The position numbers were made by a program, and so were the translations under genes. A model generated the notes under the pieces. The model was not told where the DNA came from and did no database searches. It saw only the letters and a program-made list of their open reading frames with translations. A stretch of DNA of 64,000 bases from Motilimonas cestriensis (GTDB lineage: Bacteria > Pseudomonadota > Gammaproteobacteria > Enterobacterales > CBDFNC01), in assembly GCF_021295315.1 (NCBI RefSeq), contig NZ_JAIMJA010000018.1, positions 22,948 through 86,947 of the forward strand. The letters run 5' to 3'. This document shows positions 1 through 7,525 of this stretch, one piece after another. The stretch's first letter is position 1. Every line of letters starts with the position of its first letter.

Positions 1-23
1 TAAGTTTCACTGACTTTAGCTGG

Positions 24-515
24 TTATTCCCCTCTTCCCTTTTCTTCTCTAATATCAGCAAGTGTTGCCGAGGTTGCTTTTAGTAATCCGTCACAACTTA
101 ACCCGAGATCAAGTCCGCGTTTTCCGCCACTGATATACAGGGTTTCAAGGCCAGTTGCAGAGCTGTCTAAAAAAGTAGCTAGACGCTTTTTCTGGGCTAT
201 CGGGCTAATCCCGCCGACGATATAACCCGTTACTCGCTCGGCATGAACCGGATCTGCCATTACCATCTTTTTAATTTTGGCCGCTTTAGCCAACGCTTTT
301 AAATCAAGTAAGCCAGCCACAGGAACAATCGCAACAACGAGTTTATTTTTATCCGTTGCGTCACAGGCTAATAGGGTCTTAAATACTAGGTTTTGATCTA
401 ATCCCAACTTTTCAGCGGCTTCTTTACCAAAGTCATTATTGGATTTGTCATGTTCGTATTCATGGATTTCATAGGGAATGTTTTGCTTTTTAAGCCATCG
501 AACGGCTGGTGTCAT
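24..515 (-). CDS. ybaK: YbaK/EbsC-family aminoacyl-tRNA deacylase (Cys-tRNA(Pro) deacylase type)
   Basis: Cytoplasmic trans-editing protein of 163 aa. The family hydrolyses mischarged aminoacyl-tRNA, classically Cys-tRNA(Pro). Family features seen are the opening MTPAVRWLKK, a mid-protein segment LVFKTLLA, a core KKMVMADP followed by TGYIVGGISPI, and the terminal GLDLGLS block. Length matches E. coli YbaK (about 159 aa). The frame is open further upstream, but the extra 39 residues do not resemble the family and run through palindromic repeat DNA, so the start is placed at the internal ATG (515). It is a monocistronic gene at the window edge. Confidence 0.88.
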   Translation of the reverse strand: MTPAVRWLKKQNIPYEIHEYEHDKSNNDFGKEAAEKLGLDQNLVFKTLLACDATDKNKLVVAIVPVAGLLDLKALAKAAKIKKMVMADPVHAERVTGYIVGGISPIAQKKRLATFLDSSATGLETLYISGGKRGLDLGLSCDGLLKATSATLADIREEKGRGE

Positions 516-563
516 GTTAGATCCTTTGTTGGTTGAACTTGTTGATTCGTGTTTCTTGTGGGA

Positions 564-610
564 CCTGAGCTTGCTCAGGGAATTTGTGATATTCGCAGAG
601 CAAGCTCTGC
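564..610. repeat. Pair of REP-like palindromes upstream of ybaK
   Basis: Two short perfect palindromes lie 15 bp apart. CCTGAGCTTGCTCAGG is at 564-579 and GCAGAGCAAGCTCTGC at 595-610. Both share the AGC-(TT/AA)-GCT centre, so they look like diverged members of one family arranged as a doublet. They fall between ybaK and the MITE and do not code for anything recognisable. Confidence 0.5.
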
Positions 611-671
611 CTACAGCTAAACTTGGCTTCAAAGAGCTAAGCTGGCGAAAAGTGCACTAGCTTATATTATT

Positions 672-950
672 TAAGGTCTGTTGATCTTTGGTGGTTAATT
701 TTTGTTCGATAGGGGACACCTTGTCTAAAAGCGTTTTGAGCGAGGCGAGCAGTGTGTAGCTTAGTACTCTAAGTAAATACTGCTCAGCGACGCGCAAAGC
801 GCTTTTAGCCGAATTCTTTGGGCTGCGTTTGTTGCTCATTTCTACTGCGTTAGCACCTTTTTGCGTAGGTGACTATGCCGCAAAGTCTCTGCCTTGTATA
901 AATACCCAACAAATCGCTGAAAAACAAGCTCAAAAGATCAACAGACCTTA
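672..950. mobile_element. MITE-like element, 279 bp, 18-bp terminal inverted repeats
   Basis: The left end TAAGGTCTGTTGATCTTT (672-689) is repeated as its exact reverse complement at 933-950. Both ends carry TA at the outer edge, compatible with a TA target duplication as made by IS630/Tc1-mariner type transposases. The only internal open frame (657-839, minus, 60 codons) runs out past the left repeat and matches no transposase I know. The right terminal repeat supplies the TAA stop of the neighbouring M14 carboxypeptidase gene. Confidence 0.7.
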
Positions 951-3635
951 GTCATCTCCCAAAAACATATCTTCATCTTCCGTTTCTGAGAATAGCTCAT
1001 TACTCTGTTCATCAAGGCTTATCACTTGATTATTCTCATAATAAACTGACGTTGGTGCGGAATAATTTGGCACGTTGTCATAGCTAAACACAGAATAATA
1101 CTTAGCAATTTGACTATTACCAAATCGGTCAACGGTATACTCGTCTTTACCGCCATAAATTTTAACGCCATCTGCAGGTGATTTGGGCGGATGAAATCGA
1201 TTTCGTACCACAAATGAGCCCACAAAATCTGGGTGAACTGGATTCTTCCACGTGAGTTTTAATGCTTTATTCTCGCTAATAATGTTCAAATCACTGGGCG
1301 GATCGAGCGGAAACTTACGTCGTTCGATGGTGTTGATCACCAGTTTTGCCTGCTGTGCATGATCTATTGAATACCAATCTACCAAGACATTTTTCGATTG
1401 AGATGCAGCAGTGGCGCGAATAATAAAATAAAACGCTTTATTCTCACTATGTAAGCGCTCAAGCGCTAGCCGGCTATAGCTATCAAAAATAAAAAACTGT
1501 TTTGCTTGTTCGCGCAATTGTTCAATGCTGACTTCGTAACCAATGTATTCAATTTTTTCACGTTGCTTTACACTTGAATAGTCAACATCATTTAGCTCAA
1601 CCAATTCAATAGTAAAGCGAATATCTTTACCGCCTAGTTTAGCATCACTTAATTTATGATTAAGTACTAAGTAGGCTTCAGTGATCACAGTCGTATCAGG
1701 GTCAGGTAAAGCATCAAGCGCAAATGCCATCTGGCCATAAATGATTTTACCTTGTGGGTCAAAACCGGCAGCCAGCTTACCCTCAACGACCCTATCAGGA
1801 TAAATGGTATGTAACGAATCAGGCAGCATTTCAATTGTTTGCTGCTGTTTACTGTAAATCAATTCCAGATAGGGCCGATAATGTAACCCACTGCCAAAAG
1901 GACCAAAGCCAATATCAAATTGCATCATCTGCGAGTCATTACCCAGCGGTAAAGTAGTCGGCCCTTGGATCCGTAATAATAGGTATTTTTTTACGCTAAG
2001 GTTTTCTTGTTGCTGACAGTGCTGTTGTAATCGTTCTCGCTCAACCCCGTTAAAGGGCCAGTGGCTCCAAATCCCTTGGGTTAGTTTATCTGACTCGATA
2101 GTATGACCTAAACTAAACAAACTGGGTGCTGATGCAATCTCAGTGAAATCATAAATATCAGCAATTTGGTGGGCGTCGAGAATATCAATTGACCAATGAC
2201 CATATTTTTCAATTTTTGCGGCAACACGATTCATCGGATACAAAGCAAACCGGGCAATCTTAATGTTGGCACCTTCAGGCAAATTAGTTAAATCAAACCG
2301 CACTAACCCATAACTGATCCCTCGTTTTTGATTAACGCCTATAAACATTGAGTTATAACCGAAATGTTCTTTATTTTTATTAAGGTAGTTGGCGCCTAAA
2401 TAGCCAACTTCTGCCTTACTTGGAAACACAGTTAATGAAAACTCATCATTGGCGAGTAGGGTTTTTAAGCGGATTTCGGGGCTAAAAGGTGATTTGATTT
2501 TACTGATTTTATCTACAGCGCGAATATTATAGTAATAACTTTTACCACTGCTTAATTGCACATCAGTAAATAATGTTGATTTAGTAATCGCCACTAATGT
2601 CTGCTCATTACATTGGCTTTTGCTACTGTCGCTGCGATAAATTTCAAAATATAAGTCATCATTAGCAGGCGGAAGCCACTCTAAGGTCACGCTATCAACA
2701 CCAATTTTGTTGATGGTAAACCCTTCTACTCGCTTGGGAGCAAGGCTAGAGTAATTAATCGCTTCGCTCAGTGCGTAAAATAACGCGGGAATATTTTCAT
2801 CGACACTTTGTGCCATGTTCTGCATATAGTCAGGAATATTACGGGTGCCAACCTCTACCACCACCGCTAATATTCCCCGTGCATAATAATACTCTCGGCC
2901 GCTGCCTCTAATTAAATTAGCAGGCGGCTTACCACGATGAATACCGTATTGCCGACCTGTTACTTTTTTGATTTCACAGTTCATATTAGCGCACAGCACA
3001 TTAAGGTCGGTGCCTTCTATCTCAACCTCATGGTTAAACTTGTGTGCAGGGAAAAACACATTACCTTGAGAATGGTAATCAAGTGCTATCGTAATATTTG
3101 GATGGGCTTCAACAAACCCTTTAATCGCTTGAGTTTCTGGCTCAGAAAAAGCATGTGGTCCCGAATAAGTCGTACTATTGGCATCTACCTGTTTACGAAA
3201 ATGAGAATCAAAATTTCGATTTAAATCAACACCAAATGAACCGTCACCATTGTCACGACGATTTTTACGCCAAAACGAAAAGTGATTACGCGAATATTCA
3301 AAACCATCAGGGTTAAGACAAGGCACAAGGTAGAGGGTGTTACGCGTCAGGGCAGCCATTAACTTTGGATTAAATCTATAATTATCAATAATATATTTAA
3401 CAAATTTAATTGCTAACTCATTTCCAATCCATTCTCTGGCATGAATTGTACCAGTGTAAAGCAAGGCAGGCTTTTGATCGGCATAACTCACATCATTAGA
3501 AATGGTGGCTAACATAATGGGCCGCTGTTCCCAGGTTTCACCAATGCTTTGTAGGCGTATCAAATTTGGATGCTGGCTCATGGCCTCTTCTAAAAATGTC
3601 AACGTTTCTTGATACGAGGCGTATTGAGTTTTCAT
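948..3635 (-). CDS. Large multidomain M14 zinc carboxypeptidase (peptidase + FN3 + DNRLRE-like + FN3)
   Basis: 895 aa; removes C-terminal residues from peptides by family inference. The N-terminal 310 residues form an M14 domain. They have the zinc motif HARE (TIHAREWIG), the substrate-site DLNRNFD, the third zinc ligand in LDYHSQG and the catalytic Glu in VVVEVG, so it should be active. A fibronectin type III domain follows (about 325-415), then a central DNRLRE-like beta domain, then a C-terminal FN3-like segment. No signal peptide is visible, which is unusual for M14. The start at 3635 is chosen because the peptidase domain begins there; an upstream in-frame start (3707) would add 24 unremarkable residues. 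It is third in an operon with two ATP-grasp genes. Its stop codon lies in the end of the adjacent MITE. Confidence 0.82.
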   Translation of the reverse strand: MKTQYASYQETLTFLEEAMSQHPNLIRLQSIGETWEQRPIMLATISNDVSYADQKPALLYTGTIHAREWIGNELAIKFVKYIIDNYRFNPKLMAALTRNTLYLVPCLNPDGFEYSRNHFSFWRKNRRDNGDGSFGVDLNRNFDSHFRKQVDANSTTYSGPHAFSEPETQAIKGFVEAHPNITIALDYHSQGNVFFPAHKFNHEVEIEGTDLNVLCANMNCEIKKVTGRQYGIHRGKPPANLIRGSGREYYYARGILAVVVEVGTRNIPDYMQNMAQSVDENIPALFYALSEAINYSSLAPKRVEGFTINKIGVDSVTLEWLPPANDDLYFEIYRSDSSKSQCNEQTLVAITKSTLFTDVQLSSGKSYYYNIRAVDKISKIKSPFSPEIRLKTLLANDEFSLTVFPSKAEVGYLGANYLNKNKEHFGYNSMFIGVNQKRGISYGLVRFDLTNLPEGANIKIARFALYPMNRVAAKIEKYGHWSIDILDAHQIADIYDFTEIASAPSLFSLGHTIESDKLTQGIWSHWPFNGVERERLQQHCQQQENLSVKKYLLLRIQGPTTLPLGNDSQMMQFDIGFGPFGSGLHYRPYLELIYSKQQQTIEMLPDSLHTIYPDRVVEGKLAAGFDPQGKIIYGQMAFALDALPDPDTTVITEAYLVLNHKLSDAKLGGKDIRFTIELVELNDVDYSSVKQREKIEYIGYEVSIEQLREQAKQFFIFDSYSRLALERLHSENKAFYFIIRATAASQSKNVLVDWYSIDHAQQAKLVINTIERRKFPLDPPSDLNIISENKALKLTWKNPVHPDFVGSFVVRNRFHPPKSPADGVKIYGGKDEYTVDRFGNSQIAKYYSVFSYDNVPNYSAPTSVYYENNQVISLDEQSNELFSETEDEDMFLGDD

Positions 3636-3715
3636 AAATGAACCCGTTTGAATGGAAAAGCAAAGGGAGCGTTGGCATTGCAGTTTTGCACAATACCACG
3701 CTCCCATGTAAGGCG

Positions 3716-5101
3716 TTATAGCTGTTGGTTGTAATGCTGCCAGTGGCTAGTGATTAGTTTGAGCTTTTTATCTTTCACATTCTTAATGCTGCATAATTTC
3801 TGTGGGTCATGAGTCAACGCATCCACAACGCCTTGGATCCCTAAGGTGGCGATAATTTCAGATGCCATTTTTTCACCTATACCTTTAATACCAGTGAAAA
3901 AACTCATCAACGAATGGTGAGAGATCACTTTCTCATTGCTAGTATTTTCTTGCTCTAACGTTTCGCAACTTTCGTCTTGGCTAACGGCAATATTCTGCAA
4001 CGGAAATGACTGATGATGGTTTATTTTTACATTGTCTTGGAAATTCCAAACACAACTGGGCCACTCTTCAATCCTGCCCTGCTCTACTGCAAGCAATGGG
4101 TAGCCTTGATCGTCGAGTTGCTCAAATAGCTCATTACCATCGCAACTTGGCGTATATTTACCAAAACTAATATGGCGCATAGTACGCAATAATTGTGGGT
4201 TAATTTTCCCCAATTCTTCCCAGTTCCACATTGGAAAATGCGGTTTACTAAACAAGCCTTTTGAATACTTCCACATCAGATATTGACCAATCCAATCGCG
4301 AATATACGGAAAAGCCGCAAAAGCGGTGGCACATTCCAAAATATAGATTTTACCGTTTTTACCCAATGCAATATCACATGCCCAATATTCTGCTTTGGCG
4401 GCTTTTGATGCTTTAACCGCCAGATTAAGCACACTTTTGGGCACGTTTTGATAATCCATGCTGCCACCTTGGCTTGTATTGGTCAGCCATTCCCCCTCAG
4501 GAGGCCGACGCCAAAAAGCACATACAGGTTTATGACCAATCAACATCACCCGAATATCCGCCTCCATGGGCACAAAATCTTGGACATACACAGGGTAGTA
4601 TTTACGCTTATTCAGAAGCTTGCTGGCTTCATCATAGCTGTCCACTTTATGCACAAAATAACCGCCATAATTTGAAGGGCCAAATGAGCGTTTAATGATC
4701 TTTGGATATTGTGTTGTCTTCAAAAATTGTTCTGCGCGCTCAGGTACATAAAAAATGTCAGTCGCAGGAACGGGTAAATTATATTTATGACAAAAATGCG
4801 TGACGTTTTCTTTTGATTTGTTGGCAAACTGCGCATCAAGTGACGGCACAAACTCAACCTCGGGTAACGCTTTTGCTATTTCTCTGAACGTTTCATAAGC
4901 GGTAGCAGGAATATTACCGATCAATACATCAATCTGTTTCTCCTTGATCTCAGCGATTAAACGCTCTTTATCTTTACCCCAACGGTAGGTAACTTGCTCA
5001 ATTTTATTGGGCCAGCCTTTAAAGTTAGACTTATCAAAAAAACGCATTACATGATTCAAATATAAAAAACCCAATTTGGGCAACGAACGATTCACTTTCA
5101 T
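3716..5101 (-). CDS. ATP-grasp ligase-like protein with C-terminal helix-hairpin-helix domain
   Basis: 461 aa. The first 300 or so residues read as a RimK-like ATP-grasp enzyme (KIIKRSFGPSNYGG, then VQDFVPMEADIRVML, then IYILECATAFA). This family makes amide or peptide bonds through acyl-phosphate intermediates. The usual metal-binding E-x-N is E-C-A here, so the Asn is missing. The last 70 residues contain a helix-hairpin-helix (GIKGIGEKMASEI), a nucleic-acid-binding fold rarely seen on ATP-grasp proteins. The gene lies 3 bp downstream of another ATP-grasp gene and just upstream of the M14 carboxypeptidase, which implies co-transcription. The substrate is unknown. Confidence 0.75.
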   Translation of the reverse strand: MKVNRSLPKLGFLYLNHVMRFFDKSNFKGWPNKIEQVTYRWGKDKERLIAEIKEKQIDVLIGNIPATAYETFREIAKALPEVEFVPSLDAQFANKSKENVTHFCHKYNLPVPATDIFYVPERAEQFLKTTQYPKIIKRSFGPSNYGGYFVHKVDSYDEASKLLNKRKYYPVYVQDFVPMEADIRVMLIGHKPVCAFWRRPPEGEWLTNTSQGGSMDYQNVPKSVLNLAVKASKAAKAEYWACDIALGKNGKIYILECATAFAAFPYIRDWIGQYLMWKYSKGLFSKPHFPMWNWEELGKINPQLLRTMRHISFGKYTPSCDGNELFEQLDDQGYPLLAVEQGRIEEWPSCVWNFQDNVKINHHQSFPLQNIAVSQDESCETLEQENTSNEKVISHHSLMSFFTGIKGIGEKMASEIIATLGIQGVVDALTHDPQKLCSIKNVKDKKLKLITSHWQHYNQQL

Positions 5102-5104
5102 TAG

Positions 5105-6028
5105 TTAGGCCACCTTAGCCTGTGCCACGTGTACGGTGCGGTCAATTAAATTAACGATGGCATCAATTTTCTTTTGATTAAAATTAAGGCCCAATTTTTC
5201 TTGCTCAGGGGTCGCAAACGCGGGAATACCATTCACTTCCAGCACGACAAATTTCTCTTGTTCGCGATCGTATATGATATCTACCCCAGCTATCTCCAAA
5301 CCGCTGATAGCCGCGGCTTTTAATGCTAAGGTGACCACCTCGTCACTAGGCTCGCGCACAAACACACTGCCACCACTGCTAATATTGGTTTTCCAGTCAT
5401 CTTTGCGGGCTCTGCGACCATAACAGCCGATATATTGACCATCGACAATATCGACACGGTAATCGGTGTTGTCATAATCAATAAAGCGCTCTAGGTAGAG
5501 ATACTGCAGAGCGGAGTCAGCTAAAAACGGCGCTAACATGTCTAATGCTTGCTCACCTTCTATTTTTACTATGCCAGCACCGCCCCAACCGTCTGTCGGC
5601 TTGTAAATGATCCTCCCTCCCCAATCGCGCATCGCTTGTTTTAATCCAGCAAGATCACTTTTATGGCATAAGCGAAAATCCGCAGTTGGAATACCGTGGC
5701 TATGCAGCAAATAGGAGGTTTTGAACTTATCTTCAGATAATGCAAAAGCGGCGTAATTATTAATGGTGGGAACCCGTTGGCTGATAGCTTCGTATAAGTA
5801 CACTTGATACGGTGATTGTTGGCCAGCGTTGTAACTGAAAAATAAACTGAGATCTTCCATCACCACATCATGACAGATAATTTGGCCTTGATGTGAGTAA
5901 GCGTCACGCAAGTTTAAATTACTCACACTTGTAATATTACGCTGCTTCAGCGCCTGTACTATTTTTGCTTCAACCTCTGCACCACCACCATTTTCATATA
6001 ACCAGAGCCCGACATTTGCTGTTGCCAT
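5105..6028 (-). CDS. RimK/LysX-like ATP-grasp ligase
   Basis: 307 aa. ATP-grasp features are in order: the KFKTSYLLHSHGIPT hinge, IIYKPTDGWGGAGIVKI (nucleotide-binding loop), LYLERFI, DYRVDIVDG, and the metal site FVVLEVNGIPAF with intact E-x-N. The predicted reaction is ATP-dependent ligation of an amino group to a carboxylate on a peptide or small acid. It is the first gene of an apparent three-gene operon (ATP-grasp, ATP-grasp-HhH, M14 peptidase), transcribed divergently from the M20 peptidase gene across a 210-bp AT-rich gap. No small precursor-peptide gene was found in that gap. Confidence 0.78.
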   Translation of the reverse strand: MATANVGLWLYENGGGAEVEAKIVQALKQRNITSVSNLNLRDAYSHQGQIICHDVVMEDLSLFFSYNAGQQSPYQVYLYEAISQRVPTINNYAAFALSEDKFKTSYLLHSHGIPTADFRLCHKSDLAGLKQAMRDWGGRIIYKPTDGWGGAGIVKIEGEQALDMLAPFLADSALQYLYLERFIDYDNTDYRVDIVDGQYIGCYGRRARKDDWKTNISSGGSVFVREPSDEVVTLALKAAAISGLEIAGVDIIYDREQEKFVVLEVNGIPAFATPEQEKLGLNFNQKKIDAIVNLIDRTVHVAQAKVA

Positions 6029-6238
6029 TATTTTTTCCTTAGAAGGTCATTGTTCGGTACTGCTTAATCAAAGTGATTATAGTCATTCTTGTGATGTTAT
6101 TTTGACAAAACAATAAAAACACTAATAATTCATAGAAGTTCAAGAAATAAGTCATCAAACCGCCGCCTTTTTGTAAGAAATTTATACTTAAATAGTAAAG
6201 TTATCATTCATACAACGCCCTAAGGATAGATTTAACTC

Positions 6239-7384
6239 ATGATGCATGAAATTGATTTTTATGAACTTTCTGAAATAATCAATCTAAACTCTCACAGTGG
6301 AAATAAACAAGGGATTGATGATAACGCTGAAATTTTTAAAGCATGGATGTTACCCCTAGGTTTTCAGTGTCAAACCTATCACCGTGAAACCATTGGCAAC
6401 CATTTATTATTCAGCTCTGTAAAAGTACCTGGGCCAAAAGTGCTGTTGCTCGGGCACTTAGATACCGTGTTTCCAGAGGGCACTTTTGAAGGTTTTCAGC
6501 AAGATGAGGAGTGGATATACGGCCCAGGAGTGTGCGATATGAAAGGCGGGAACTTTATTGCACTTAATGCCCTTCGACATGTTAAAAATGAACTAGGTAA
6601 GGTGTTCAATATCGACATGTTATTAGTCAGTGATGAAGAAACTGGCAGCGATGACAGTAAACATTTATCAGCATCTTTAGCTGCTAATTATGACTACTGT
6701 TTTGTTTTTGAAGCGGCTGGAAAGAATCATGAGGTAGTTATTGGCCGTAAAGGGGTCGCTACTTTTACCATTAATTTAACCGGTAAGGCCGCACATGCGG
6801 GCAATCATTATCAGAGTGGCATCAACGCTAACTTAGCAGCGGCCCATATGATTATTGCTCTTACTGAGTTAACAGACCTGAGCCAAAAAACCACCGTGAA
6901 TGTGGGTAAAATAAGTGGTGGTATCGGCGCTAATACTATTTCTCCCACCGCGACACTTGTTGTCGAAGCCCGCTTTGCCAATAATGATGAAAAAATGCGA
7001 TTACTTGAAAGCATAGCGCACATCATCGATACCCCAAAAGTGGCTGGCATCACCGTTAACATCAGTGGAGGTGTGCAGCGTGATGTAATGGCGCCAAGTA
7101 AGGGGCAAAGCACGTTAGTTAAACAAATTAGCAAGGTAGTTGGTTACCCAATTTTAACGGAGTTCCGCGGTGGCGGTAGTGATGCCAATATCATGTCAGC
7201 AGCAGGGCTTATCACCCTTGATGGTTTTGGCCCTTACGGGGATGGCGACCATACCAGTGCGGAGCGAGCAGAAAAAGCCAGCTTTGTACGGCGTATCGAT
7301 GAGATGAGTAAAATATTACTTTACTTTTGCCAGCAAGCTTTAGCAAAAAAGAAAAAGCAGATATCTAGCTTGAATTGTGGCTAA
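6239..7384 (+). CDS. M20 family metallopeptidase (carboxypeptidase G2-like)
   Basis: 381 aa. A dinuclear-zinc exopeptidase/amidohydrolase by family. Metal and catalytic residues are visible: GHLDTVF, GVCDMKGG, the glutamate pair in SDEETGSDD, FEAAG, and the terminal His in GDGDHTS. The dimerisation domain insert begins around GKAAHAGNHYQSG. Two adjacent ATGs (6239, 6242) are possible, with AAGGA about 13 bp upstream. It has no signal peptide. It is divergent from the ATP-grasp operon, suggesting that it recycles or trims a product of those ligases; that link is inference. Confidence 0.85.
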   Translation: MMHEIDFYELSEIINLNSHSGNKQGIDDNAEIFKAWMLPLGFQCQTYHRETIGNHLLFSSVKVPGPKVLLLGHLDTVFPEGTFEGFQQDEEWIYGPGVCDMKGGNFIALNALRHVKNELGKVFNIDMLLVSDEETGSDDSKHLSASLAANYDYCFVFEAAGKNHEVVIGRKGVATFTINLTGKAAHAGNHYQSGINANLAAAHMIIALTELTDLSQKTTVNVGKISGGIGANTISPTATLVVEARFANNDEKMRLLESIAHIIDTPKVAGITVNISGGVQRDVMAPSKGQSTLVKQISKVVGYPILTEFRGGGSDANIMSAAGLITLDGFGPYGDGDHTSAERAEKASFVRRIDEMSKILLYFCQQALAKKKKQISSLNCG

Positions 7385-7394
7385 TAACGGTGTT

Positions 7395-7428
7395 ACGAAA
7401 CAAGACCCTAAAGAGGGTCTTGTTTCGT
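7395..7428. terminator. Bidirectional hairpin terminator
   Basis: A perfect 15-bp stem (ACGAAACAAGACCCT with its complement) around an AAAG loop sits between the convergent M20 peptidase and chitinase genes. T/A-rich flanks suit termination from either side. Confidence 0.75.
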
Positions 7429-7525
7429 GTCGAGTCTATTTTAGTTGTGATTATTAGTTTTACTCAGCCCAGTTATTACTTCACTGGGCCAAGTCATCAC
7501 ATAGCGAAAGCAATACAATAACTGC

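Noticed and set aside
657..839. 60-codon minus-strand open frame in the MITE
   Set aside because: Runs across the left terminal repeat and has no family; treated as part of the repeat rather than as a gene.
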